A DNA stretch of 64,000 nt, taken from assembly GCF_014230355.1 (NCBI RefSeq), contig NZ_JACLAX010000009.1, forward strand, positions 1 through 64,000. The letters are read 5' to 3'. This stretch comes from Novosphingobium piscinae. GTDB lineage: Bacteria; Pseudomonadota; Alphaproteobacteria; Sphingomonadales; Sphingomonadaceae. Both the position numbers and the translations under genes were made by a program. Positions within the stretch are counted from its first letter, which is position 1; every line of letters begins with the position of its first letter. Shown here piece after piece: positions 53,551 to 62,802 of the stretch. The notes under the pieces were generated by a model, which was not told the DNA's origin, searched no databases, and saw only the letters and a program-made list of their open reading frames with translations.

Positions 53551-54558
53551 CTATCGCGGCGGAGTGATCCGGAACCGGTGCGGGGATTGGCCGAAGTGTC
53601 GCGAGAAGCTGCGGATGAAGCTCGCGCTTTCGGAAAACCCGACCGCCAGGGCAATCGCGCTGATGCTGCGGCGACTGTCCCGCAGCAATCGCGCCGCCGC
53701 TACCATCCGATGCTCGTGCAGCAGTTCCCGCCAGGTTGTGCCCGCAGCCCGCAAGCGGCGCCCCAGCGTTGGCACGGAGAGCCCGAGGTGCGCGGCGGCA
53801 TCGGCGATGCTGGGCGGATCGTCCAGCGGGCGGGCGGCAATGTAGGCCGTCACCCGATCCGCGTAGGTCAGCCCGCCTGGATCGCCCGCTTTGCGGCGGA
53901 GGTGATCCTCGAGAATGGGATGAAGGCTTGAACTCAGGACCCGCCCGGGCAGGTCGAGGTAGTGCGCGTCGATGCTGAATGCGTTGCAGTCCTGCTCGAA
54001 GAACACGTCACAGCCGAAGTACTCCCGATAGCGGGCGTAGTCCCCGACCCGCTCATGTTCGAAGCGGACTTCGCGCAGTTCAATCTCTCCACCGGTGAAC
54101 TGCCGGGCGAGACTGAACATCGCGCCAAGCGAATACTCGGCATCCTGCCGGCGATGGGGCAGCGATTGATCAAGCACGCCATAGCTGAAGGTCGCGCCGC
54201 CTGGCCCGTCCACGAACTGGTTGGTCGAAGCCTGCTGCATGGCCGAAAGGTAGCGGGTGAAACTGAGGAAAGCTTGCCGCAAGGTGGGAGCGCTGAGGAA
54301 CAGGAAGCTGAGCGGGCCGAGACTGTCCGACCCTGCCAGCCGGCCCGCATGAAGCCCGAAATGGGGATTGCGGACAAGATTGGCCGCTTGCTCGAAGAAC
54401 GCCAGGAAGCTGGCTAGCGGGATCATGCCGTCGGGATCGTCCAGCAGTTCGCGGCCCACCCCGATCCCGTCCAGCAGCCCTGCCGCCGGGTGGCCGGTCA
54501 GCTCCATGCAGTTGGCAACGTGGCGCAGGAACTGCGCCGAGATCATGGCCTCACCCAT
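53551..54558 (-). CDS. AraC-family regulator with Arabinose_bd-like N-terminus
   Basis: This 335-residue protein has the PF12625-type sensor (LRHVANCMELTGHPAAGLLDGIGVGRELLDDPDG, and AFLSFTRYLSAMQQASTNQFVD) and a C-terminal HTH pair: PSIADAAAHLGLSVPTLGRRLRAAGTTWRELLHEHRM and ISAIALAVGFSESASFIRSFSRHFGQSPHRFR. A second ATG lies at 54546. The sensor half resembles that of the AraC at 48522, so the two may have arisen from the same ancestor. It leads no operon; the aldehyde dehydrogenase stop is 30 bp upstream of its start, on the same strand, so it could be transcribed with the FAH-family/dehydrogenase operon and regulate it. Confidence 0.8.
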   Translation of the reverse strand: MGEAMISAQFLRHVANCMELTGHPAAGLLDGIGVGRELLDDPDGMIPLASFLAFFEQAANLVRNPHFGLHAGRLAGSDSLGPLSFLFLSAPTLRQAFLSFTRYLSAMQQASTNQFVDGPGGATFSYGVLDQSLPHRRQDAEYSLGAMFSLARQFTGGEIELREVRFEHERVGDYARYREYFGCDVFFEQDCNAFSIDAHYLDLPGRVLSSSLHPILEDHLRRKAGDPGGLTYADRVTAYIAARPLDDPPSIADAAAHLGLSVPTLGRRLRAAGTTWRELLHEHRMVAAARLLRDSRRSISAIALAVGFSESASFIRSFSRHFGQSPHRFRITPPR

Positions 54559-54588
54559 GGCGCCAGCTTATCCGGCAACCGTCCGTGA

Positions 54589-56025
54589 TCAAGCCTCGGC
54601 GCCGCCGTAGATGGACTTGATCTCGAGGAATTCCTCCAGCCCGAACCGCCCCCATTCGCGCCCGTTGCCCGACATCTTGTAGCCACCGAACGGCGCGGCG
54701 CTGTCCAGCGGCGCGCCGTTGAGGTGGACCATGCCGGTGCGCAGCTGCCGCGCCACGGCGCGGGCGGCATCCCGTGTTTCCGCCCAGACATAGCCCGACA
54801 GGCCATAGGGGCTGTCATTGGCCAGGGCCACGGCCTCCTCGACGCTGTCATAGGCCATGATCGCCAGGACCGGGCCGAACACCTCCTCGCGGGCGATGGT
54901 CATGTCCGGGGTGACGCCGCAGAACACGGTCGGCCGCACGAACAGACCGCGCTCGAGCCCTGCCGGGGGCGCGCTGCCGCCAGTCAGCAGGGTGGCGCCT
55001 TCGCTGATGGCCTGATCGATCATCGCGATGACCCGGCCGTACTGGGCCTCGTTCGCCACCGGACCCATATCCGGATCGTCAATCGGCATTCCCAGGCGGA
55101 TCGCTTCGGCCGCGTGCTTCGCCAGGTGGCAGGCGTCATCCAGCCTGGCGCGCGGCACCATCAGGCGGGTCGGGGCGTTGCAGCTCTGGCCGGTATTCAG
55201 CATGCAACCCTGCACGGTGGCCGGGATCGCCTTCGCAAAATCGGCATCGGGCAGGACAATGCAGGCACTTTTCCCGCCAAGTTCAAGAGCTACGCGCTTG
55301 ATCGTCGGCGCCGCATTGGCGGCGATCGCCACACCGGCGCGGGTCGATCCGGTGAAGCTCACCATGTCGACATCCGGATGGCCAGTCAGGGCATCGCCGA
55401 TCGCGGCGCCAGAACCGTGCACCAGGTTGAACACGCCTGCGGGTAAGCCGACCGAGTCGATGATCTCGGCGAGGATGACGGCATCGAGCGGTGCCAGCTC
55501 GCTGGGCTTGAGCACCATGGTGCACCCTGCCGCCAGCGCCGGGGCCACCTTGGTCGCGATCTGGTTCATCGGCCAGTTCCATGGCGTGATCAGCACGCAG
55601 ACCCCGATCGCCTCGCGCTGCAGCAGGGTTGAGCCGAGCGGGGTTTCGAACGGGTAGTCGCGCAGGACCCGGATCACCTCGCCAAAGTGCTGCGGTCCGG
55701 ACCCAGCCTGGGCCCGGCGGGCCAGCCGACGGGGGGCGCCCATCTCGCGCATGATCGCATTGCCGATCTCGTCCGAGCGGGCGATGAGCGCGAGGTTGAT
55801 GGCTTCGAGGTACTCCAGCCGCTGTTCCCTCGTGGTGGCCGACCAACCGGGAAAGGCCGCTCTGGCTGCGGCGATCGCCGCCTCGGCGTCGGCCGGTCCG
55901 CCAAGGGCCACCTCGCCGATCACCGAGCGGTCGGCCGGATCGACGACGGCAGCTCGCGCGTCGTCAGCCGGCGCAACCCAGCGGCCGTCGATATAGAAGC
56001 GGGTCGCGTCGACCATGGTTGTCAT
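54589..56025 (-). CDS. Aldehyde dehydrogenase
   Basis: The start ATG overlaps the upstream stop as ATGA (56022-56025), showing translational coupling with the FAH-family gene. The 478-residue enzyme has YIDGRWVAP, VLITPWNWPMNQIATKVAPALAAGC with catalytic Asn, LKPSELAPLDA, SFTGSTRAG, LELGGKSACIVLPD with the general-base Glu, NTGQSCNAPTR with the nucleophilic Cys, and EVFGPVLAIM. The end PFGGYKMSGNGREWGRFGLEEFLEIKSI is typical of the aldehyde dehydrogenases that act on aromatic or semialdehyde substrates. It probably oxidises the ring-cleavage semialdehyde or a side-chain aldehyde. It differs from the HpaE-like copy at 42463, so the locus has two distinct enzymes. Confidence 0.8.
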   Translation of the reverse strand: MTTMVDATRFYIDGRWVAPADDARAAVVDPADRSVIGEVALGGPADAEAAIAAARAAFPGWSATTREQRLEYLEAINLALIARSDEIGNAIMREMGAPRRLARRAQAGSGPQHFGEVIRVLRDYPFETPLGSTLLQREAIGVCVLITPWNWPMNQIATKVAPALAAGCTMVLKPSELAPLDAVILAEIIDSVGLPAGVFNLVHGSGAAIGDALTGHPDVDMVSFTGSTRAGVAIAANAAPTIKRVALELGGKSACIVLPDADFAKAIPATVQGCMLNTGQSCNAPTRLMVPRARLDDACHLAKHAAEAIRLGMPIDDPDMGPVANEAQYGRVIAMIDQAISEGATLLTGGSAPPAGLERGLFVRPTVFCGVTPDMTIAREEVFGPVLAIMAYDSVEEAVALANDSPYGLSGYVWAETRDAARAVARQLRTGMVHLNGAPLDSAAPFGGYKMSGNGREWGRFGLEEFLEIKSIYGGAEA

Positions 56026-56912
56026 TTCGGGGCGTCGAGGGCGGATTCATAGAACGCCGCGCCCTGTCCACCGGCCGCCCGCTTCCCGCGGAACTCCCAG
56101 TCGCCGCCCATGGCAGTGGAGATGACCTCCTCGCTCTCGGTCGGCTGAGCGCCGCAATCCTCGCGGATCGGGGTCGGGCCATGGACGATGGTGTTCGACA
56201 GGCGCCCAAGCCCGTCCACCTCGACTTCGACAACGTCCCCGATCTGCACCGGACGGCTGTTGGCCGGCGTCCCCGACAGCAGCACGTCGCCCGGTTCGAG
56301 CGTGATCGTTCGCGCAATGTCGGCGACCAGGTAATGCATGTCCCATTCCATGTTGCTGGTGTTGTCTTCCTGCTTCAACACCCCGTTGACATAGGTCCGG
56401 ATCATCTTGTCGCGGAAGTCCCAGCCGGTGACCAGACCGGGACCGATCGGACAGAGCGTGTCCGAACCCTTCACGCGCAGCATCGATCCGGCATCCGTAT
56501 CGCGGAAGTCGTGAAGCCCATAGTCATTGGCTACGGCATAGCCGAGAATGTAGTCACCCGCTTCGGCTGGTGAGACGTTGCGGCAGGTCTTGCCGATGAC
56601 GATGGCAATCTCGCCTTCGTAGTTCAGCCAGTTGCACCGCTCCGGGCGGACAACCGCTCCCTTGTGGGTGTTCAGCGCGGTCAGCGGCTTGTGGAAGTAG
56701 GTGGGCGCCGGCGGCAGCTTGGTGATGAATTCCTGCACGCGGCTGTGATAGTTCAGATGAACGCAGATGATCTTGCTGGGCTGGCAGGGGGCCAGGTGCA
56801 CCGCCTCGTCCACACCGATCGAACGTCCGTCCCGGGTAACGAGCTCGTCACCGTGGCGCGTGGTGAGGATCGGGTAACCATCGAGCAGAATGCGGCGGTA
56901 TTCGGTGGTCAT
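56022..56912 (-). CDS. Fumarylacetoacetate-hydrolase-family enzyme, HpaG-like
   Basis: The start at 56912 has AGAAGG upstream, giving 296 residues. The FAH domain shows SKIICVHLNYHSRVQEF near residue 45, PPAPTYFHKP, the metal-binding NYEGEIAIVIGK near 100 with Glu in E-x-E-like order, ANDYGLHDFRDTD, KGSDTLCPIGPGLVTG, and PGDVLLSGTP near 225. HpaG-type enzymes perform decarboxylation and isomerisation after homoprotocatechuate ring cleavage, and related ones hydrolyse acylpyruvates. It heads a coupled operon with the aldehyde dehydrogenase. The neighbouring HpaD-type dioxygenase and HpaE-like dehydrogenase support a meta-cleavage lower pathway, but no isomerase, hydratase or aldolase is in the window. 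Confidence 0.75.
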   Translation of the reverse strand: MTTEYRRILLDGYPILTTRHGDELVTRDGRSIGVDEAVHLAPCQPSKIICVHLNYHSRVQEFITKLPPAPTYFHKPLTALNTHKGAVVRPERCNWLNYEGEIAIVIGKTCRNVSPAEAGDYILGYAVANDYGLHDFRDTDAGSMLRVKGSDTLCPIGPGLVTGWDFRDKMIRTYVNGVLKQEDNTSNMEWDMHYLVADIARTITLEPGDVLLSGTPANSRPVQIGDVVEVEVDGLGRLSNTIVHGPTPIREDCGAQPTESEEVISTAMGGDWEFRGKRAAGGQGAAFYESALDAPK

Positions 56913-57041
56913 CAGACGGCCTTCTCGTGAATGGGACGGCACGGTCTAGCGCTGATTGGCCACGGGGGCTTTGGCCGTTGCGGCCAAGCTGCGGCCATGG
57001 CTTTCGCGCACAAGCGCCGGTGTTCAACCGTCGAGGGAAGC

Positions 57042-57848
57042 ATGACCGAACTTAAGGGGCTGTTCTATCCGCGTACGCCGACCGGCAAGGCCAGCATCGT
57101 TCCGCCGGTGCCATGGCACTATTCGGGCGAGCTGATCACGCTGGAGTATCGCACCGATCCCGCCAAGATCGCCGCCCTGCTCCCCGCGGGCTTCAGTCTG
57201 GCCGATGAGGACCCCGGTGCAGTCGCCGCAATCTGGGCCGACTGGCAGTCAACCGGCGACGACCCGGCCCAGCTTCTTGACCCCATCCGTGTGCAGTACA
57301 AGGAGATGTTCATCGTCGTCCGCTGCAAGTTCCAGGGCCAGACCTATTCGCGCTGCGTCTACATCTGGGTCGACAAGGAATTCGCGATGCTCCGCGGCCA
57401 GCACCAGGGCTATCCCAAGAAGCTCGGTTCGATCCACATGAGCCGGCCGGTCTATGTCGGCAAGGCCGGGCCGCGGCTGGAGCCGGGTGGAACCTTCGGC
57501 GTCACCCTGGCCGCGTTCGACCGTCGCCTGGCCGAGGGACGGTTCACGATCGCCGAGGCCTGCGACAAGCCCGGCTTCGTCAACGGCCATCCGATGGCGC
57601 ATAGCCGGTGGCTGCCGGCGATCGAGACCGATGGTCGGCAGAGCCTCGACGAGGTTGTGACGATGTCCAGCTATGACGTTGATTTTGGGCGTTGCTTCAA
57701 GGGGGACTTTGACCTGTCCTACTTCGACAGCCCGGTCGAAGAACTGCTCGACATTGCGCCGCGCGAGCGGATCGCCGGGTACTGGCACGAAGTCGGGGTG
57801 TCTTGGCGGGCCGGCCGGACCTTGTCGCGCAACAACCTGGTTGACTGA
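57042..57848 (+). CDS. Acetoacetate-decarboxylase-family protein
   Basis: ATG 57042 has GAGGGA five bases upstream. The 268-residue protein has the ADC fold landmarks: PWHYSGELITLEYRTDPAKIAALLPAGF, YKEMFIVVRCKFQG, the lysine block HQGYPKKLGSIHMSRPV near residues 125-145, where the second Lys would form the Schiff base, and a C-terminal ELLDIAPRERIAGYWHEVGVSW. Family members decarboxylate acetoacetate or act as aldolase-dehydratases on related keto acids. It diverges from the FAH-family operon, so it may remove CO2 from a ring-cleavage keto acid. Specificity is not known. Confidence 0.75.
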   Translation: MTELKGLFYPRTPTGKASIVPPVPWHYSGELITLEYRTDPAKIAALLPAGFSLADEDPGAVAAIWADWQSTGDDPAQLLDPIRVQYKEMFIVVRCKFQGQTYSRCVYIWVDKEFAMLRGQHQGYPKKLGSIHMSRPVYVGKAGPRLEPGGTFGVTLAAFDRRLAEGRFTIAEACDKPGFVNGHPMAHSRWLPAIETDGRQSLDEVVTMSSYDVDFGRCFKGDFDLSYFDSPVEELLDIAPRERIAGYWHEVGVSWRAGRTLSRNNLVD

Positions 57849-57857
57849 ACCGGGGAA

Positions 57858-57877
57858 GGGCGGGCTCCGGCCCGCCC
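57858..57877. terminator. Hairpin terminator between convergent genes
   Basis: GGGCGGGC (57858-57865) and GCCCGCCC (57870-57877) form an 8-bp GC stem with a TCCG loop, ten bases after the stop of the decarboxylase-family gene and eight before the stop of the convergent amidohydrolase. Confidence 0.7.
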
Positions 57878-57884
57878 GGCCCTG

Positions 57885-59585
57885 TCATTCGCGGCGGTAG
57901 ACGCGCTCACCGCCGATATAGGTTTCCAGCACCTGACTGTCGTGGATCCGGCCCACCGGCACGGTCAGAGGGTCGCGGTCGAGCACGATCAGGTCCGCTT
58001 CCTTGCCCACCTCGATCGTTCCGCCCCGGTCCAGCCGGCCGAGCAGCGCCGCAGCGTTCCGGGTGAAGATGGTCAGGGCTTCGCGCCGGGTGATGCGTTC
58101 GGCCTCGCCCTGGACCGCACCCTCGCCCCCGGGGGCCTGCCGGGTGACCATGGTCTCGATCGCCAGCCATGGGTTGACCGAAGGAACCACCGGCCAGTCC
58201 GAGCCGGCGACCACCAGGGCCCGGCTGTCCAACCCTTCGCGGATCGGCCAAAGCCGTTTCATCCGTTCCGCCCCGACAGCACGGGCGATGTCCACGGCCG
58301 TGATCGGGGTGGGCCACCAGATGTATGGTGAAAACTCCCAGGCGAATCCGAGCGTGGCAGCACGCGGCAGGTCGGCCTCGGCGATAAAGGTGTTGTGCGC
58401 GATCTCATGGCGTGGGCCGCTGAAGCCGTTCGCGGTGCGGGCAGAGGCGATGGCATCCACCGCGGCCCGGGTGGCGGCATCGCCCGCGGCGTGGAACTTC
58501 ACCTCGAGCCCCTGTTGGTCGAACCGGGTGACGAGAGCGTTGAGATCGGTCTGCGGGATCAACAGCATGCCGCGTTCGTCGCCGTGGACCTCGCGGCCCG
58601 GCAGGGCGGCATAGGGGGCAAGCATCGCACCGGTCCGGCTTTCGGTTGGTACCCCGTCGAGGAACAGCTTCACGCAATCCAGCCGGAAGGTTCCGCCCGA
58701 CAGGGCCTGCCGCTGTGCCAGCAGGGCCTCGCCGCCGTCCGACGTCGGGCCCCAGACGATGCAGCCGCGCGCATGCTGCTTGAGCTGCCCGGATTTGGCA
58801 TACTGGGACAGGCCCATGACATTCGCCTGGCGGACCGCGGCATCGGTAAAGCCCACGATTCCGTAGGAGAGCATCTCGTCACTGGCCGCTTTCACCGCGG
58901 CGATCTGGGCCGCCAGGCTGGGCGGAGGCACCCGGTCCTCGACCAGCCGGGTCGCCAGTTCGCGCAGCACGCCGGTGGGCTCGCCCCGTGCGTCCCGCTC
59001 GATGCGGCCGCCCTGCGGATCCGGGGTCTGGCGGTTCACCCCGGCGAGCGCGAGCGCGCGCGAATTGACCCACACGCTGTGCAGCGCCTCGTCGTTCAGC
59101 AGAACCGGGTTGTTCGGGGCGGCAGCGTCGAGCACCGCCCGGGTCTGTTCACCGGTCCGGAACGCGGCGCCTACCCAGCTTCCTCCGGTGATCCATGCAC
59201 CGGGTGCGGCGTGCTGCGCGCAGGCGCGCACGGCTGCCGCAATACGCGCTGCGCCAGCGCCTTGAGGCAACTTGCACGCCAGCTTGTCCTGACCGGCTGC
59301 GAAGACGTGGACGTGCATGTCATAAAGGCCGGGCATCAGCGTGCGGCCGGCAAGGTCGACGATCTCGGCGCCTTCGTGGCGCAGGGCCAGCACCTCGGTA
59401 TCGCTGCCGACCGCCACGATCGACCGCCCCTGGACGGCCACGGCCTGGGCCGTGCCGTGGGGTGTCAGGACATTGCCATGGATGAACAGGCGGTCGGGCT
59501 TTGGTGGCTCCTGCCCCTGGGCGCTGCCGGCGAGCAAGAGCGTGGCAGCGCAGCGGACCAAGCGGTGGCGAGTCGAGCGGGACAT
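57885..59585 (-). CDS. Secreted amidohydrolase, YtcJ-like
   Basis: The ATG complementing 59583-59585 has GGGAG upstream and starts a signal peptide (RHRLVRCAATLLLAGSAQG). The 566-residue protein has the YtcJ-like amidohydrolase layout: AVAVQGRSIVAVGSDTEVLAL, AGRTLMPGLYDMHVHVF with the HxH metal pair near 105, VKLFLDGVPTES, KFHAAGDAATRAAVDAI with another His, HEIAHNTFI, VVAGSDWPVVPSVNPWLAIETMVTR with the catalytic-site Asp, and a C-terminal GTIEVGKEADLIVLDRDP. It likely hydrolyses an amide or imide in the periplasm. It could act on amides feeding the amine locus, but that is speculative. Confidence 0.8.
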   Translation of the reverse strand: MSRSTRHRLVRCAATLLLAGSAQGQEPPKPDRLFIHGNVLTPHGTAQAVAVQGRSIVAVGSDTEVLALRHEGAEIVDLAGRTLMPGLYDMHVHVFAAGQDKLACKLPQGAGAARIAAAVRACAQHAAPGAWITGGSWVGAAFRTGEQTRAVLDAAAPNNPVLLNDEALHSVWVNSRALALAGVNRQTPDPQGGRIERDARGEPTGVLRELATRLVEDRVPPPSLAAQIAAVKAASDEMLSYGIVGFTDAAVRQANVMGLSQYAKSGQLKQHARGCIVWGPTSDGGEALLAQRQALSGGTFRLDCVKLFLDGVPTESRTGAMLAPYAALPGREVHGDERGMLLIPQTDLNALVTRFDQQGLEVKFHAAGDAATRAAVDAIASARTANGFSGPRHEIAHNTFIAEADLPRAATLGFAWEFSPYIWWPTPITAVDIARAVGAERMKRLWPIREGLDSRALVVAGSDWPVVPSVNPWLAIETMVTRQAPGGEGAVQGEAERITRREALTIFTRNAAALLGRLDRGGTIEVGKEADLIVLDRDPLTVPVGRIHDSQVLETYIGGERVYRRE

Positions 59586-59823
59586 GCGGTTTTCTCCCAT
59601 CGGACCGGGATGTCCGGCCTTGCCGTGAGCCGAGTCAATCGCGATGGGCCGGTGGGTGGCAAGGGCGCGGAACTTGGCCGGATATGACAAGCCGCCGCGC
59701 GCCGGCAGTCCGTGGCGGGCAGGCGGGGCGGCACCTGGCACAGCCTCACCCTCGCCCGAGGTCTCGGTTCCAGCCATGCCGCGGTTTTCCCGTCACGCAT
59801 GTCCGCGTTGGGCCAACGACAAC

Positions 59824-59849
59824 GGCGGCCGGGCTTTCGCCCGGCCGCC
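59824..59849. terminator. Hairpin terminator after katG
   Basis: GGCGGCCGGGC (59824-59834) and GCCCGGCCGCC (59839-59849) form a perfect 11-bp stem with a TTTC loop, 22 bases beyond the stop of the minus-strand catalase-peroxidase gene. Confidence 0.75.
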
Positions 59850-59871
59850 GCCAGTCACCATCCGGTCCGGA

Positions 59872-62085
59872 TCAGAACCGGTCGGCGTTCATCACCTTGG
59901 TCCAGGCCTTGACGAAATCGCCCACGAACTTCGCCTTGGCGTCATCCGAGGCATAGACCTCAGCCACGGCACGCAGCTCGCTGTTCGAGCCGAAGACCAG
60001 GTCGACCGGAGTCGCGGTCCACTTGGCGGCGCCCGTGGTGCGGTCCTTGCCCTCGTAGAGCGCGGGATTGCTGGCCGACTTGCTCCACACCGTGTCCATC
60101 GCCAGCAGGTTGACGAACACATCGTTGCTCAGCGTGCCCGGCCGGCTGGTCAGGACCCCGGCGGTCGACCCGCCGGCATTGGCGCCCAGCGCGCGCATCC
60201 CGCCGACCAGCACGGTCATCTCCGGCACGGTCAGGTCGAGGCTGTCGGCCTTGTCGACCAAGGCCTCGATCGGGCCATAGTGGGCCTCCGCGCTGTAGTA
60301 GTTGCGGAAACCGTCCGCCTTGGGCTCGAGCACCGCGAAGTTGGCCACGTCGGTCTGCGCCTGGGTGGCATCGACCCGGCCCGGCGTGAAGGGCACGGCC
60401 ACGTCCTGCCCGGCGGCCTTGGCCGCCCGCTCGATCGCCACGGTCCCGCCCAGGACGATCAGGTCGGCCAAGCTGACCTGCTTGCCCCCGCTCGCCGCCT
60501 TGTTGAACTGGGTGCGGATCGCGTCGAGCGCGGTGACCACCTTGGTCAGCTCCTGCGGATCGTTGACCGCCCAGCCGCGCTGCGGATCAAGCCGCAGCCG
60601 CCCGCCGTTGGCGCCGCCGCGCATGTCGGTCGAGCGGAAGGTCGAGGCGGCCGCCCAGGCGGTGCGCACCAGCTCGGGCGTGCTCAACCCGGAGGCGGCG
60701 ATCGCGCCCTTGAGCTGCGCGACGTCACCGGCGTCGATCATCGCGTAGTCCGCCTTGGGCAGCGGGTCCTGCCAGGCGAAGCTGACCTTCGGCGCGTCCT
60801 TGCCGAGGTAGCGGGCCTGCGGGCCCATGTCGCGGTGGGTCAGCTTGAACCAGGCGCGGGCGAAGGCATCGGCGAAGGCCTGCGGGTTCTTCTTCCACGC
60901 CATGGTGATCTTGCGGAACCCCGGGTCCTCGCGCAGCGCGATGTCGGTGGTGAACATGATCGGGGCGTGGCGCACGTCGGGGCGGTGCGCGTCGGGCACC
61001 AGGTTCGCCGCCTTCGGATCCTTGGGGATCCACTGGGTGGCGCCCGCCGGGCTCTTGGTCTTGACCCATTCGAAGCCGTAGAGGTTGTCGAGGTACTGGG
61101 TGGTGAAGGCGATCGGATTGGCCGACCAGGCACCCTCGAGCCCGCTGGTCACGGCATCCTCGGCCTTGCCCTTGCCACAGCTGTTGGCCCAGCCGAGGCC
61201 CTGCTGCTCGATCTTGCCCTGGCCCGGATCGGCCCCGACGCAGCCCTCCGGCTTGTGCGCGCCATGCGCCTTGCCGAAGGTGTGCCCGCCGGCGATCAGC
61301 GCGGCGGTTTCCTCGTCGGTCATGTTCATCGCGCCAAATGCGCGGCGGATGTCGGCGGCGGCGAGCAGCGGATCGGGATTGCCGTTCGGGCCTTCGGGGT
61401 TGACGTAGATCAGCCCCATCTGGGTCGCGGCAAGCGGGCCCTTGAGATTGCCCTTGGCATCGCGGCGCTCATCGGCGAGCAGCTTGGCCTCGGGGCCCCA
61501 GAACACCAGGTCGGGCTGCCACGCGTCGATCCGGCCGCCGGCGAAGCCCAGCGTCTTGAAGCCCATGTCTTCCATGGCGACGTTGCCGGCGAGGATCATC
61601 AGATCGCCCCACGACAGCTTGCGGCCGTACTTCTGCTTGATCGGCCAGACGAGGCGCCGCGCCTTGTCGAGGTTGACGTTGTCGGGCCAGGAGTTGAGCG
61701 GCTCGAAGCGCAGCTCGCCGCCATCGGAGCCGCCGCGACCATCGCCCGAGCGGTAGGTGCCGGCGCTGTGCCAGGCCATGCGGATGAAGAACGGACCGTA
61801 GTGCCCGTAGTCCGCCGGCCACCATGACTGCGAGGTGGTCAGCACCTTGCGCAGATCGGCCTTGACCGCGTCGAGATCGAGCGTGGCGAACTCCCGCGCG
61901 TAGTTGAAATCGGCGCCATAGGGATTGGCCTGCGCCTCATGCTGGCGCAGGGCCGAGAGATCGAGTTGCTTGGGCCACCACTCCTTCGCGGCGGGGGCCG
62001 CCGTGTCCGCCCGGGCCGGGGCGGCGAGGGCAAGGGCCGAAGACGCCATCGCCGCGGCGATGAGCGCAAGCCTGGTGCTGGTCAT
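59872..62085 (-). CDS. katG: Catalase-peroxidase KatG with signal peptide
   Basis: The 737-residue protein is a complete KatG. Residues R102, W105 and H106 (in [12 protein letters not shown]) form the distal haem site, Y227 and M253 are placed to form the Trp-Tyr-Met adduct with W105, and H268 ([10 protein letters not shown]) is the proximal ligand. The C-terminal duplicate domain is present. Unlike cytoplasmic KatG, it begins with a cleavable-looking signal peptide ([22 protein letters not shown]), so a periplasmic location is likely, as for KatP-type enzymes. It would remove hydrogen peroxide from uncoupled oxygenases outside the cytoplasm. The gene stands alone between the amidohydrolase and the MarR gene; no OxyR gene or binding site is recognised. 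Confidence 0.9.
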   Translation of the reverse strand: MTSTRLALIAAAMASSALALAAPARADTAAPAAKEWWPKQLDLSALRQHEAQANPYGADFNYAREFATLDLDAVKADLRKVLTTSQSWWPADYGHYGPFFIRMAWHSAGTYRSGDGRGGSDGGELRFEPLNSWPDNVNLDKARRLVWPIKQKYGRKLSWGDLMILAGNVAMEDMGFKTLGFAGGRIDAWQPDLVFWGPEAKLLADERRDAKGNLKGPLAATQMGLIYVNPEGPNGNPDPLLAAADIRRAFGAMNMTDEETAALIAGGHTFGKAHGAHKPEGCVGADPGQGKIEQQGLGWANSCGKGKAEDAVTSGLEGAWSANPIAFTTQYLDNLYGFEWVKTKSPAGATQWIPKDPKAANLVPDAHRPDVRHAPIMFTTDIALREDPGFRKITMAWKKNPQAFADAFARAWFKLTHRDMGPQARYLGKDAPKVSFAWQDPLPKADYAMIDAGDVAQLKGAIAASGLSTPELVRTAWAAASTFRSTDMRGGANGGRLRLDPQRGWAVNDPQELTKVVTALDAIRTQFNKAASGGKQVSLADLIVLGGTVAIERAAKAAGQDVAVPFTPGRVDATQAQTDVANFAVLEPKADGFRNYYSAEAHYGPIEALVDKADSLDLTVPEMTVLVGGMRALGANAGGSTAGVLTSRPGTLSNDVFVNLLAMDTVWSKSASNPALYEGKDRTTGAAKWTATPVDLVFGSNSELRAVAEVYASDDAKAKFVGDFVKAWTKVMNADRF

Positions 62086-62246
62086 GGTTGGTCAATCCTC
62101 CTGTCGGGGCCCAATCGTTGCCGGGCCGGACCAGGTGGCTACCGCGTGAGGGCCAGGGTTCCCAATTGGAAGCTCGCGTGACTGTAATCGGCAACATCAA
62201 TGAGCCGGGGCGAAGGCGCTGCCGCTCCCGCTCCCGGGCGCGCCGA

Positions 62247-62711
62247 TCAGCCGAGCAGCGCCTGCAGAGCCGGGACCAGATGCGGCCGATGTTGGGCCGG
62301 GATCCGTTCGAGCAGGTCGGCCTCAAACTTCTGGGTCACGGCGCGCACCTCGTCCAGCCGCGTGCGGCCGTGCGGTGTCAGCACGATCGCCTGTGACTTG
62401 CGGTTGATCGGTACACGGTGAATCAGACCCGCCGTCTCAAGGCGCGCCAACAGCGGCACCATGTTGGCGCGCTGGATCTCCAGCAGTTTTCCGATTTCGG
62501 CCGAGGTGAGATCGGTCCGATCGTTGATGAGCAGAAGCACGGTTGCCTCCGAGATGCGCAGTTCATGGGCATTGAGCCGGGTCCCCAGCTCGGCCATCAT
62601 GGAGTTGGCAGCGCGCCTCAGGAGGTAGCCTGGAAGGTCGGCCAGCGGATCGACCGCGGACACGGGCAACGCGTCCGCGGAGTGGGTGGAACCTGTCACA
62701 AAGTCCGTCAT
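62247..62711 (-). CDS. MarR-family repressor of hydroxycinnamate catabolism (FerC-like)
   Basis: The 154-residue protein has a MarR core: PGYLLRRAANSMMAELGTRLNAHELRISEATVLLLI, then LTSAEIGKLLEIQRANMVPLLARLETAGLIHRVPINRKSQAIVLTPHGRTRLDEV, that is helix-turn-helix and wing. It is transcribed divergently from a feruloyl-CoA hydratase-lyase gene, with two copies of GCTAT-N5-ATAGC between the starts. The arrangement matches ferC-ferBA of Sphingobium, in which the MarR repressor responds to hydroxycinnamoyl-CoA. The inducer is inferred from that comparison. Confidence 0.85.
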   Translation of the reverse strand: MTDFVTGSTHSADALPVSAVDPLADLPGYLLRRAANSMMAELGTRLNAHELRISEATVLLLINDRTDLTSAEIGKLLEIQRANMVPLLARLETAGLIHRVPINRKSQAIVLTPHGRTRLDEVRAVTQKFEADLLERIPAQHRPHLVPALQALLG

Positions 62712-62736
62712 GCTCGCCGTCCTACAGGCTCAGACC

Positions 62737-62775
62737 GCTATTGACTATAGCAGAGAGAAAGCTATCCATCATAGC
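62737..62775. promoter_or_regulatory. Two GCTAT-N5-ATAGC operators between divergent genes
   Basis: Identical palindromic cores occur at 62737-62751 and 62761-62775, 24 bp apart from start to start, so they are on nearly the same helix face. They lie between the MarR start (62711) and the hydratase-lyase start (62803) and are probably the repressor sites for both genes. Confidence 0.8.
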
Positions 62776-62802
62776 AATTGGATTCGTTTCGTGGGGAGTG
62801 CC

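Noticed and set aside
59644..61827. 727-codon plus-strand frame antisense to katG
   Set aside because: It arises from the high GC content of the antisense strand; katG on the minus strand has all catalytic residues.
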